Assembly (NCBI GenBank): GCA_944349375.1
Contig: CALVMV010000003.1
Coordinates: forward strand, 93,926-157,925
Source of the DNA: an uncultured Clostridia bacterium
Lineage (GTDB): Bacteria > Bacillota > Clostridia > Christensenellales > UBA1242
Direction: 5' to 3'
Length of the DNA: 64,000 nucleotides
Every line of letters starts with the position of its first letter. Within the stretch, counting starts at the first letter, position 1. The position numbers and the translations under genes are program-made. The notes beneath the pieces are model-generated. The model was not told where the DNA came from, did no database searches, and worked only from the letters and a program-made list of their open reading frames with translations. Of this stretch, positions 1 to 7,060 are shown piece by piece.

Positions 1-613
1 TGTCATTTCTTTTTTCAAGACCTTCACCGAGTTCATATCTTGTAAATCTTCTAATTGAAATTTTTTCTCCGATTTGTAATGTTTTTTCATTAATAAATTG
101 TGTAATTGTCATGCTTGGGTCTTTAACAAAAGTTTGTTCCATAAGACAAACATCTTGATAGAATTTTTTTACTCTACCTTCAACCATTTTATCAATGATT
201 TGAGCTGGTTTGCCTTCATTGAGAGCTTGATTTCTAAGAATTTCTTTTTCTTTGTTAAGCTCTTCTTGTGGAACTTCCTCAATTCTTACATATTTTGGAG
301 CAGATGCAGCAATTTGTAAAGCTACATCATGACAAATTTCTTGGAAAGCTTCAGTTTTAGCAACGAAATCTGTTTCGCAGTTAACTTCAACTAAAACGCC
401 AATTTTGCCACCCATGTGAATATATGAAACTACAGCGCCTTCAGAAGCAATTCTAGATTGTTTTTTAGCGGCAGCAGCCATACCTTTTTCTCTTAACCAA
501 ATAGTTGCTTTTTCGAAATCTCCATCGCAAGCGGTTAAAGCTTGTTTGCAGTCCATCATTCCTGCATTTGTTCTAGCTCTAAGAGCTGCAACATCTTGTG
601 CTGTAAAGTTCAT
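1..613 (-). CDS. tsf: Elongation factor Ts (EF-Ts), 3' end cut by window edge
   Basis: EF-Ts is the nucleotide exchange factor that recycles EF-Tu-GDP to EF-Tu-GTP in the cytoplasm. The first 204 residues are visible: an N-terminal UBA-like segment starting [20 protein letters not shown], then the family signature around [11 protein letters not shown]. The last visible residues ([13 protein letters not shown]) match the closing segment of the short, roughly 215-residue EF-Ts type, so perhaps only a dozen residues are missing. The start ATG at 613 lies 2 nt after the rpsB stop and has an AGGAGA ribosome site inside the rpsB end. rpsB-tsf is the usual bacterial operon. Confidence 0.97.
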   Translation of the reverse strand, partial: MNFTAQDVAALRARTNAGMMDCKQALTACDGDFEKATIWLREKGMAAAAKKQSRIASEGAVVSYIHMGGKIGVLVEVNCETDFVAKTEAFQEICHDVALQIAASAPKYVRIEEVPQEELNKEKEILRNQALNEGKPAQIIDKMVEGRVKKFYQDVCLMEQTFVKDPSMTITQFINEKTLQIGEKISIRRFTRYELGEGLEKRND

Positions 614-615
614 AA

Positions 616-1503
616 TTATTCTCCTTTCTTTTCTTCTTTATTATCTTCTTTCTTTTCTTCAGTTTTTTCTACTTTCTTTTTAGCAGGTTTCTTTTTAGCA
701 GGTTTCTTTTGTTTGTTTTCTTCGCCAGCTTCTGCAATTTCAAGGTTAGGTTTTGTTTCTGCAAGAACTTTTTCGATATCTATTTCTTCATCAGAAGATT
801 CATCTTCTTTTTTCATAGATACCCCTTCTCTTGCTTCGATAACTGCATCAGCAATAGCTCCTGCAATTAATTTAACAGATCTGATAGCATCATCATTACC
901 AGGGATAACAACATTGATTCCATCAGGATTTCCATTAGTATCAACAAGACCAACCATAGGGATTCCAAGATTTTTGCATTCGCTAACGCAAATATGTTCA
1001 ACACTTGGGTCAACAACGAATACTAAGCCAGGCAAATCTCTCATTTCTTTAATTCCGCCTAAGTTTTTTTCAAGTTTATCTCTTTCAGCTTTTAAAAGAG
1101 TAACTTCTTTTTTAGGAAGAAGATCAAATTCTCCTACTTTTTCCATTTGATTTAATTTGTTAAGTCTTTCGATTCTTGATTTAATTGTCTTAAAGTTAGT
1201 AAGGCAACCACCAAGCCATCTAGTATTGATGTAATACATTCCACATCTTTCTGCTTCTTCTTTAACAGCATCTTGTGCTTGTTTTTTTGTTCCTACGAAC
1301 AATACATTTTTTCCTGAAGCAACTATATCACGAACAAAAATGTATGCTTTATCAACTTGAGCAGAAGTGTCTTCCAAGTTAATAATATGGATATCATTTC
1401 TTGCAGTGAAAATATATTTTTTCATTTTAGGGTTCCACTTTCTAGTTTGATGACCAAAGTGAACACCAGCTTCAAGAAGTTGTTTCATTGAAATAACTGA
1501 CAT
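616..1503 (-). CDS. rpsB: 30S ribosomal protein S2 with Lys/Glu-rich C-terminal tail
   Basis: S2 is a primary component of the small ribosomal subunit and helps bind S1-type proteins. The start [20 protein letters not shown] is the standard S2 N terminus. An upstream in-frame ATG at 1554 is rejected because AAAAGGAGG stands 8 nt before the ATG at 1503. The core runs to about residue 245. Residues from about 247 to 295 form a low-complexity tail dominated by Lys and Glu ([12 protein letters not shown]), longer than the usual S2 end. The gene is followed 2 nt later by tsf and has its own promoter and a leader of about 170 nt. Confidence 0.97.
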   Translation of the reverse strand: MSVISMKQLLEAGVHFGHQTRKWNPKMKKYIFTARNDIHIINLEDTSAQVDKAYIFVRDIVASGKNVLFVGTKKQAQDAVKEEAERCGMYYINTRWLGGCLTNFKTIKSRIERLNKLNQMEKVGEFDLLPKKEVTLLKAERDKLEKNLGGIKEMRDLPGLVFVVDPSVEHICVSECKNLGIPMVGLVDTNGNPDGINVVIPGNDDAIRSVKLIAGAIADAVIEAREGVSMKKEDESSDEEIDIEKVLAETKPNLEIAEAGEENKQKKPAKKKPAKKKVEKTEEKKEDNKEEKKGE

Positions 1504-1674
1504 TTTATAATCCTCCTTTTGTTTTTGTCCTTCCCCAAAGTTTTCAAGCTCCATAATGCGACCACAGGGTTGATGATGGAACCCTTTATTAGTAAAACTG
1601 TATAGTTTTATGTCTTACTACATTTTGGCAACTGCAAATGAATCTACTTTGAGTGCAAATTTGTCTTCAATGAC
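1504..1674 (-). promoter_or_regulatory. Long 5' leader of rpsB-tsf, possible autoregulatory RNA
   Basis: The transcript expected from the promoter at 1681-1709 has about 170 nt before rpsB. It contains a hairpin GGGTT...AACCC near 1568-1586 and a near-palindrome AAAACTATACAGTTTT near 1594-1612. S2 is known to repress its own operon in several bacteria through such leaders. No known leader family was matched here, so the regulatory role is inference. Confidence 0.35.
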
Positions 1675-1680
1675 TTTGAT

Positions 1681-1709
1681 ATGATATCACAAATCTAAAA
1701 ATAAGTCAA
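1681..1709 (-). promoter_or_regulatory. Sigma-A-type promoter of rpsB-tsf
   Basis: On the minus strand TTGACT (1704-1709), a 17-nt spacer and TATCAT (1681-1686). Spacing is ideal and the site faces rpsB. Confidence 0.7.
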
Positions 1710-1730
1710 TAAAAAATAAAAATTAAACAA

Positions 1731-1775
1731 AAAAACTACTAAGTTTTTTAGTTAAAATCTAAGTAGTTTAATTTT
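1731..1775 (-). terminator. Rho-independent terminator of the 1897-2439 gene
   Basis: Read on the minus strand, AAACTACT and AGTAGTTT pair across a loop that can itself pair, followed by a T run. It lies between the unknown gene and the rpsB promoter and would insulate the two units. Confidence 0.6.
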
Positions 1776-1896
1776 TGTTATTTATTACATTTAAATAATT
1801 TTTCAACAAAACGGGAAAAATGTCTTTTCTTCCCCTATTTTATATTAATTCAATCTTTGTTTTTTAAGATTTTGCAGATGCTATTTACTTAAATTT

Positions 1897-2439
1897 TTAA
1901 ATATTTATTTCATTGCTAATCGAATTAGTTTTTTCCAAAGTATTTTCACATAAAAATATTTCTGATTTGCAATTGTCTTGTTTACTTGAAGTTTTATTAT
2001 AAATTATATTAATACATTTACTAAAATAGCAATCATCATAAAAATCTTCAATATCAGCGTACTCAATTATTTCTGCTATAATCTTCAAATGTTTAAATTT
2101 AATTATATTGCTTGGTATTGCATATTCTTCAACAGAAACTAAATTGATTGTTTTATCATCTGAACAAGCAATTTCAAAATAACTATTATATTTCCCAAAA
2201 CCATGGTATTTTGTTAAAATTTCAGTAGGTATATCATAAATACATATATACATGCCTTTTGAAGTATTTAAGTAAAGTAGGTCTGTTTTGGATTTAAAAA
2301 AATGTAAATATTTTGTATTTTCTTTATAATTGTGAGAATTAATTTCCGTATTTTTGCAAAAATTCCCAACGTTATCAAAAGAACGTTCATCTAAGATTCT
2401 TTTAACTTCTTCCTTTTTACACACGCGATAAATTACCAT
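1897..2439 (-). CDS. Hypothetical protein, 180 aa; weak resemblance to ADP-ribosyltransferase-like folds
   Basis: No family was recognised with confidence. The protein is soluble, without signal peptide or membrane segment. It opens with MVIYRVCKKEEVKRIL, has an aromatic YLHFF segment near residues 44-48, a conserved-looking stretch IYDIPTEILTKYHGFG, and EEYAIPSN near residues 104-111. An early YR, a central aromatic segment and a late E in a strand resemble the H/R-Y-E layout of small ADP-ribosyltransferase-like domains, but this is only impression. The C-terminal 40 residues are polar and probably disordered. GAAGGAG stands 7 nt before the ATG. It is monocistronic, with its own terminator. 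Confidence 0.6.
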   Translation of the reverse strand: MVIYRVCKKEEVKRILDERSFDNVGNFCKNTEINSHNYKENTKYLHFFKSKTDLLYLNTSKGMYICIYDIPTEILTKYHGFGKYNSYFEIACSDDKTINLVSVEEYAIPSNIIKFKHLKIIAEIIEYADIEDFYDDCYFSKCINIIYNKTSSKQDNCKSEIFLCENTLEKTNSISNEINI

Positions 2440-2635
2440 TTTTCTCCTTCATGTACAATATATTTTACTTTTGCAATATTCAATCTTTTCAGTTAATATT
2501 TAAATTTTGATAAAACGGATTTTTGACAATAGAAATTTTTAAAAGTTTTAATAATTAAATATATTTTTTTAACAAAAGCAATATTGTGTAGAACAATAAT
2601 GTTAATTTAATTTATTATTTTTGGTAACCAATTAT

Positions 2636-3697
2636 TTAGATAAATTTTCTATTCTTTTTAATTGGTTTATAAACTATTGCGTAAAAACCAGGAAGAATAA
2701 ACTGTGCGCTTACGAAATTAACTATAACAGATATTAATAAAGCTAAAGCTGTGTATCTCATAACTGCAGTACTGAATGCAATTAAAATTATTGATAGAAC
2801 AAACAAAATGGCATACAAATATAAGTTTAATTTAATGTTCGATTTGCTTACTTCATTGGCAACGCAATTAGCTTTAGATTGATCTACTGCCCCACTTGAA
2901 GTCATCTCTTTAGATTTGCTATAGAAAACAAGTAGATTGATAACACTCATAAACATAGTAAATCCGACTACAGCTAAAGTTGAAAGATTGAAAGGAATTC
3001 TTGTTATAGCAACTAGAGCTAGCATTAATAAAATATCATGAACTATAGTTATAAAAGCTGTAACAAAAGCTGTTTTTTCATATCTGCATGCAAGGTATAT
3101 TATTGTAAATACAATAGCGACAACAATAGCTATTATACAACTATAAACTATTGTCAAATTTTGATTATAGTTTTCTAAGATAGAGGGTTCACTAACAGCT
3201 TCTTCTAATAAAACTGCATCTTCATTCTGATAACCTAGGGCTTGCATAATAGCTGTTTTAATTTCAGAATTTAAATTTGTTTGTTCTTCTTTTGTTAAAG
3301 ATGAATCATTATAATAAATAATTTCTAAAGCTTTTGCATCTTTTATATTTTCATTTTTAAGGTCAATAGTTGTTTTTTCTACTGATTCAATTTGTGTTCC
3401 GTTTTTTGATAAAGCATTAGAAATTAAATTTATAACTTTGTTATAATCTTCGCTATCATCAATATCATAACTGTTTATTGTGTCTTGAATATAATTTTCA
3501 GAATTAGTATAAACTTTGATTGAAGATAAACTAGCAAAGTCATTTCCTAGATTAAAACCAAGAAAAGAAAAAATGAATATGCCAGCAATGATTAAAATGA
3601 GAGTGGATAGAATAAAGTATTTAAAACTTTTATAAAAATCAAACTTGCTTTGAGAAATGACATTATCAAATCTTTGATTAAATGATGTTTTTTTCAT
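2636..3697 (-). CDS. secF: SecF-like protein translocase accessory subunit, divergent
   Basis: SecD and SecF form a membrane complex that uses the proton motive force to pull exported proteins through SecYEG. This 353-residue protein has one N-terminal membrane segment, an extracytoplasmic P4-like domain (about residues 60-170) and five further membrane segments, as expected for SecF. RYEKTA and the HD pair at residues 220-221 match conserved SecF positions. The usual GIDFTGG motif is reduced to LGNDFAS. In the segment that normally reads SINDTVVVF, the relay Asp aligns with Ile253. It overlaps the secD stop by one base (TAATG), implying translational coupling. A short hairpin at 2582-2598 could terminate the operon. 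Confidence 0.85.
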   Translation of the reverse strand: MKKTSFNQRFDNVISQSKFDFYKSFKYFILSTLILIIAGIFIFSFLGFNLGNDFASLSSIKVYTNSENYIQDTINSYDIDDSEDYNKVINLISNALSKNGTQIESVEKTTIDLKNENIKDAKALEIIYYNDSSLTKEEQTNLNSEIKTAIMQALGYQNEDAVLLEEAVSEPSILENYNQNLTIVYSCIIAIVVAIVFTIIYLACRYEKTAFVTAFITIVHDILLMLALVAITRIPFNLSTLAVVGFTMFMSVINLLVFYSKSKEMTSSGAVDQSKANCVANEVSKSNIKLNLYLYAILFVLSIILIAFSTAVMRYTALALLISVIVNFVSAQFILPGFYAIVYKPIKKNRKFI

Positions 3698-5094
3698 TAT
3701 AATTGCCCTCCTTCTTCAGAGGTAAGAGCTGAAGCTTTGTCCTCGGGTATAATTTCAACTTCTTCTTTGATTTCTTTTACATTTGCTTCTCTATATAATT
3801 TTAATTTTTTAGGTTTTGTGCTGTTAAGAGGAAGATATGTGTTAACAAAAAATCTAAATAAAACATAAAGAGTGAAAAATGATACTAAAGAAGCAATAAA
3901 AATTACACCACCAAAGTAAGAAATAGAATATTTGCCTATTAACAACAAAATTATAGAAGCAACAAGAGTAATGATGTGCAAGTCAAAAATTCTCCAAAAT
4001 GATTTTTTGAAACCATTTTTGCATGAAACATGAATTCTATTTCCTATTGCGTATTCTTTTCCTACCCTTTCACATATTATGATTTGGCATACGGTAAATA
4101 AAATTAAAGAAAGGAACATTGCCAAAGCACCACCCAAGTCTAGTCTTATAAAAGGTAACGCTTGCATAAAGAAAAATTGTAAAACTATGAAGAAAATCAA
4201 GGCAAAGTTTGCAAGCAAACCTAAATCTCCATATTTAACCCACATAAAAATCATAATTGCAATTGCAAAAACTAAGAAGGCAATAAGAGTGTAAAGCCAT
4301 GCGTTATCACCTAGTTTTGCAGAAATAGTATTCATAGATTCTTGTTCTAATGTTACATCAAAAGTTCCAACAAAAATATTGCTTGCTGTTTGGTATGCGT
4401 TTGAATAGTCTGAGGTTGTATTTGATGCAGAAGACGAAGAAATAAACATTGTTTTGTCTAATTTGCTTACAGATATTTCGCCATAAGCATTAGAAGAATT
4501 TATTTCATCAAGGTAAACATAAACAGTATCAGAATCAATATAATCTGCTTGTTTTTTCAAATTGTCAAGTTTAGATTTTCCCAAATTTGTTAAGGTAACA
4601 TTAATTCCATATACACTTGAATTTTGGTTGTAAGATACTTCAGCAAAAGAAATATCGCTACTATCCAAATAACTTTCTGGTGTCAAAGAATCAGAAGCTT
4701 CTTCAATAGTGAAAAATATTTTTTGACCAGACTCTAAAAGTCCAAGCATAGTTGAAGAATATTCATCTTCTAAAATTTGAATTTCTATTTTTGTGTCACC
4801 TTGTTTGTTTATTTCGTATTCAGAAAACCCGTGATAAGACAAAAATTTATCAATTTTAGAAAGAGTATTGTCCACTGCTTGACTTGTAGAAGAAATAGTA
4901 GAATTTGTTTTTTCAGCCGAATAGACAATAGAAACTCCACTTGAATAATCTAATCCAAGTGGAATTGAATTAACAAAACCATTATAATTTGTAGTAGTAT
5001 AAGGAATTGTAAAAAAGCATACTGTAAGAAGAATGCCAATAAGAGCTACAAAAGCTAATACAACGAATCTTGTTATTGAGCGTTTTTTAACCAT
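3697..5094 (-). CDS. secD: SecD-like protein translocase accessory subunit, divergent
   Basis: SecD partner of the adjacent secF. It has an N-terminal membrane segment, the motif GLDYSSG at residues 47-53 (family GLDLxGG), a periplasmic-type P1 region to about residue 260, five membrane segments, and an acidic cytoplasmic tail ending SEEGGQL. The family motif AVDANVLIFERI is here FTVCQIIICERV (residues 333-344), so the proton-relay Asp aligns with Val335 and the following Asn with Gln337. Length (465 aa) is near the usual size for a separate SecD. Order secD-secF is standard. Family membership is safe; proton-driven activity is doubtful. Confidence 0.87.
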   Translation of the reverse strand: MVKKRSITRFVVLAFVALIGILLTVCFFTIPYTTTNYNGFVNSIPLGLDYSSGVSIVYSAEKTNSTISSTSQAVDNTLSKIDKFLSYHGFSEYEINKQGDTKIEIQILEDEYSSTMLGLLESGQKIFFTIEEASDSLTPESYLDSSDISFAEVSYNQNSSVYGINVTLTNLGKSKLDNLKKQADYIDSDTVYVYLDEINSSNAYGEISVSKLDKTMFISSSSASNTTSDYSNAYQTASNIFVGTFDVTLEQESMNTISAKLGDNAWLYTLIAFLVFAIAIMIFMWVKYGDLGLLANFALIFFIVLQFFFMQALPFIRLDLGGALAMFLSLILFTVCQIIICERVGKEYAIGNRIHVSCKNGFKKSFWRIFDLHIITLVASIILLLIGKYSISYFGGVIFIASLVSFFTLYVLFRFFVNTYLPLNSTKPKKLKLYREANVKEIKEEVEIIPEDKASALTSEEGGQL

Positions 5095-5145
5095 GAAAGT
5101 CCCCTTTTCAATAATGAAAGCAAAAAATAAATTTTATACTTACAT

Positions 5146-5175
5146 ATTATATAAGAACTTTGCCCACTCTGTCAA
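5146..5175 (-). promoter_or_regulatory. Sigma-A-type promoter of secD-secF
   Basis: Minus-strand TTGACA (5170-5175), 18-nt spacer, TATAAT (5146-5151), about 45 nt before the likely transcription start to secD ATG. Confidence 0.75.
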
Positions 5176-5188
5176 ACAAAATTAATTG

Positions 5189-5605
5189 TTAGTTGGTAGA
5201 TTTTTTTAAATTTACACAAATAATGCCACAGATAGCTCCCATAACTGCCCCAAAAAGAATGTCAGTTAAAAAAGTTATATCAAAAGCGAAAACTCCACCA
5301 AGACAAGAGAAAATAACAAATGCAACTATTGTGTATAAAAATCCGATAAGAAGACCGCTTACTAATCCAAGGTCTTTAGATTTTTTTAATGCAATGAAGA
5401 CACCAATAAGAATAGACAATCCTTTTATCACTTGGTTAACAGGTTTTATTGTGCTTTCTGGTATATTTGTAAATTTTAAAATAAAAGCGAACAATAAAAC
5501 TAAGATAAGCGAAACACATACTGCAACCAACATTCCTTTTGCTACATTAATAACAAAAGAATTGTTTGACATTTTTAATGAGCTATTTTTTGCTTTCAAT
5601 TTCAT
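5189..5605 (-). CDS. TIGR04086/YrzE-type small membrane protein
   Basis: A 138-residue protein with four predicted membrane segments and a basic N terminus. The segment KPVNQVIKGLSILIG, with a charged/polar motif between the first two helices, is typical of the TIGR04086 membrane family found in Bacillota. The role of this family is unknown. The start at 5605 is preceded by AAAAGGAG. It ends just downstream of the secD promoter region and is probably transcribed alone; in many clostridia this family sits near yajC, as here. Confidence 0.75.
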   Translation of the reverse strand: MKLKAKNSSLKMSNNSFVINVAKGMLVAVCVSLILVLLFAFILKFTNIPESTIKPVNQVIKGLSILIGVFIALKKSKDLGLVSGLLIGFLYTIVAFVIFSCLGGVFAFDITFLTDILFGAVMGAICGIICVNLKKSTN

Positions 5606-5682
5606 GATTAACTCCTTTTTAAGATTTTATACTTTTTTCTTAAGTAGAGTATGCTTGAAAAGAAAGAAAAATGCCATTTTAA

Positions 5683-6393
5683 TTAAAGTTCTAATTTTTC
5701 AAAAGCAGAGAAATTTTTTCCTAATAAATACGAATCATAATCAAAATCTTCAATGGATTGTATTTTAGAAAAATCATTAAGAAGTTCATCATTGCTTATT
5801 CTGGACAATTCTGTAAAATTAAATAAAGACCTATAAAGTTCTTCATCCATTATTAAATTGTGTGAACCATCAAAAATTTTAGATTTTCCATCTAAATTAA
5901 ATTGACATACAGAATGTAAAAAAGCTTCAGCTGGGTTAATTAAATTATCTACCATCCTGTTGTAGGTCCCGGTAATCAAATTTGGTTTTAATTCACTATA
6001 AATTATTGCAAACAAAATGGCGGCAAAATGACATCTTTGAGCTTTAGTGTAAACTTTTGGATCAATAAGTTGTTTTGGTAAAGAAAACAAACCGGTTCCA
6101 AATTCACATTCTAACATATGTTGATTTTTGCAATAATTGGCTGTAACTTTCACAGGATGTTTAATAAAATGAAATTTAGAAATATTGTCTGTTTCAAATG
6201 GCTGAGGCATATTAATTATAGTTTGTTTAGAAATTGGAGAATTATAAAGAGAGTAAACTATTTGCTTAATAGCATTTGTTATTAAAAGCTTTCTACTTTT
6301 AGTTGGCTCATTTACATATTTTTCATTAAGTTGATTTTCAAACATTTTTCTTTTTTCTAAAAATGCTATGATTTTTTCTTTATCTTTTTCCAT
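5683..6393 (-). CDS. Hypothetical protein, 236 aa, probable leaderless mRNA
   Basis: No family recognised. The protein is soluble, rich in Lys, Asn, Phe and Ile, and looks largely helical. Visible blocks include MPQPFETDNISKFHF in the first third and AQRCHFAAILFAIIYSEL in the middle; the latter could be a buried helix. Two cysteines lie close together (YCKNQHMLECEF). I choose the ATG at 6393 rather than 6411 because a strong promoter (TTGACT-N16-TATAAT) ends only 6 nt before it, so the upstream codon lies within the promoter. No Shine-Dalgarno sequence precedes either codon. The yajC terminator lies immediately upstream, making it monocistronic. Confidence 0.65.
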   Translation of the reverse strand: MEKDKEKIIAFLEKRKMFENQLNEKYVNEPTKSRKLLITNAIKQIVYSLYNSPISKQTIINMPQPFETDNISKFHFIKHPVKVTANYCKNQHMLECEFGTGLFSLPKQLIDPKVYTKAQRCHFAAILFAIIYSELKPNLITGTYNRMVDNLINPAEAFLHSVCQFNLDGKSKIFDGSHNLIMDEELYRSLFNFTELSRISNDELLNDFSKIQSIEDFDYDSYLLGKNFSAFEKLEL

Positions 6394-6399
6394 AGATAT

Positions 6400-6427
6400 A
6401 TTATAAATCAATTATAATAAAAGTCAA
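6400..6427 (-). promoter_or_regulatory. Promoter abutting the start codon of the 236-aa gene
   Basis: Minus-strand TTGACT (6422-6427), 16-nt spacer, TATAAT (6400-6405). Only ATATCT separates the -10 box from the ATG at 6393, so transcription should begin at or within one or two bases of the start codon. Confidence 0.65.
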
Positions 6428-6430
6428 TAT

Positions 6431-6462
6431 AAAAAAGGAAGATTTATTTATCTTCCTTTTTT
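6431..6462 (-). terminator. Terminator of yajC, overlapping its last codons
   Basis: Minus-strand AAAAAAGGAAGAT and ATCTTCCTTTTTT pair around the loop AAATAA, which contains the yajC stop codon. The T run follows directly. Confidence 0.8.
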
Positions 6463-6914
6463 GATTTTCTCTCTTTTATTTTAACTTCTTTTTCTGTTTT
6501 TGCAGTGTTATTTGATTTTGTTTCTTTTGCTTTTTCAGATGTTGTAGTTTTTTTATCTTCTTTAATAGATTCTTTGTTAGATTCAACTTTTGGTTGATTT
6601 TTGTTCTCTGCGTCGTTAGGAGCAAAATTATCGTTTAATATGCTATAAATTGCATAAGCATCTATTGACATATAACCTTTATTTTTAGCAGTTCCTGTTT
6701 CAATAGTAACGATTTTTCTTTCACCTTCTTGATGTAAATCTACAATAGTTCCAACAATTCCACTTGTGGTCATAATTTTGTCTCCACGCTTTAAAGAATT
6801 TGTTTGTTCATCAAGTTTTTGTCTTTCTTTTTTGTTTCTTGAACTTACCATAATAGGATAAGCAATAATAAGTAAAACAATAACAACGATTAAAATGATT
6901 TGTCCAATGTCCAT
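6444..6914 (-). CDS. yajC: YajC, Sec translocase accessory subunit with long charged tail
   Basis: YajC is a small single-pass membrane protein associated with SecDF and the translocon. The N-terminal membrane segment IILIVVIVLLIIAYPIM is followed by the family core RGDKIMTTSGIVGTIVDL (residues about 44-61). After about residue 100 the protein carries a 55-residue Lys/Glu/Asn/Thr tail that is not typical of the 90-110 residue family. AAGGAGG precedes the ATG and overlaps the stop of the 24-codon ORF upstream. Its nearness to secD-secF fits a shared export role, although an unrelated gene and a terminator lie between. Confidence 0.92.
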   Translation of the reverse strand: MDIGQIILIVVIVLLIIAYPIMVSSRNKKERQKLDEQTNSLKRGDKIMTTSGIVGTIVDLHQEGERKIVTIETGTAKNKGYMSIDAYAIYSILNDNFAPNDAENKNQPKVESNKESIKEDKKTTTSEKAKETKSNNTAKTEKEVKIKERKSKKEDK

Positions 6915-6926
6915 GAATATACCTCC

Positions 6927-7001
6927 TTATTTTTTCATAAACACAAAAATAAATAGAAATAAAAAGAATACAACTACTAATGCCGTAAAAACACCATTCA
7001 T
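6927..7001 (-). CDS. 24-residue single-pass membrane peptide upstream of yajC
   Basis: A short open frame: ATG at 7001, stop TAA at 6927-6929, preceded by a strong TAAGGAGG at 7013-7020. The product is MNGVFTALVVVFFLFLFIFV plus FMKK: one hydrophobic helix with two terminal lysines, suggesting an N-out, C-in membrane peptide. Its TAA lies inside the AAGGAGG of yajC, so the two genes are probably co-translated. No family was recognised. The ribosome site and coupling are the reasons for calling it a gene. Confidence 0.7.
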   Translation of the reverse strand: MNGVFTALVVVFFLFLFIFVFMKK

Positions 7002-7060
7002 TAATATTTTTTTTCCTCCTTAGTTTAACATAATTATACTCTATTTCAAAACAATTTCAA

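Noticed and set aside
542..1150. Long plus-strand open frame of 202 codons opposite rpsB
   Set aside because: It is antisense to the conserved rpsB gene, has a biased Ser/Phe composition produced by the complement of Lys/Glu codons, and lacks a ribosome site.
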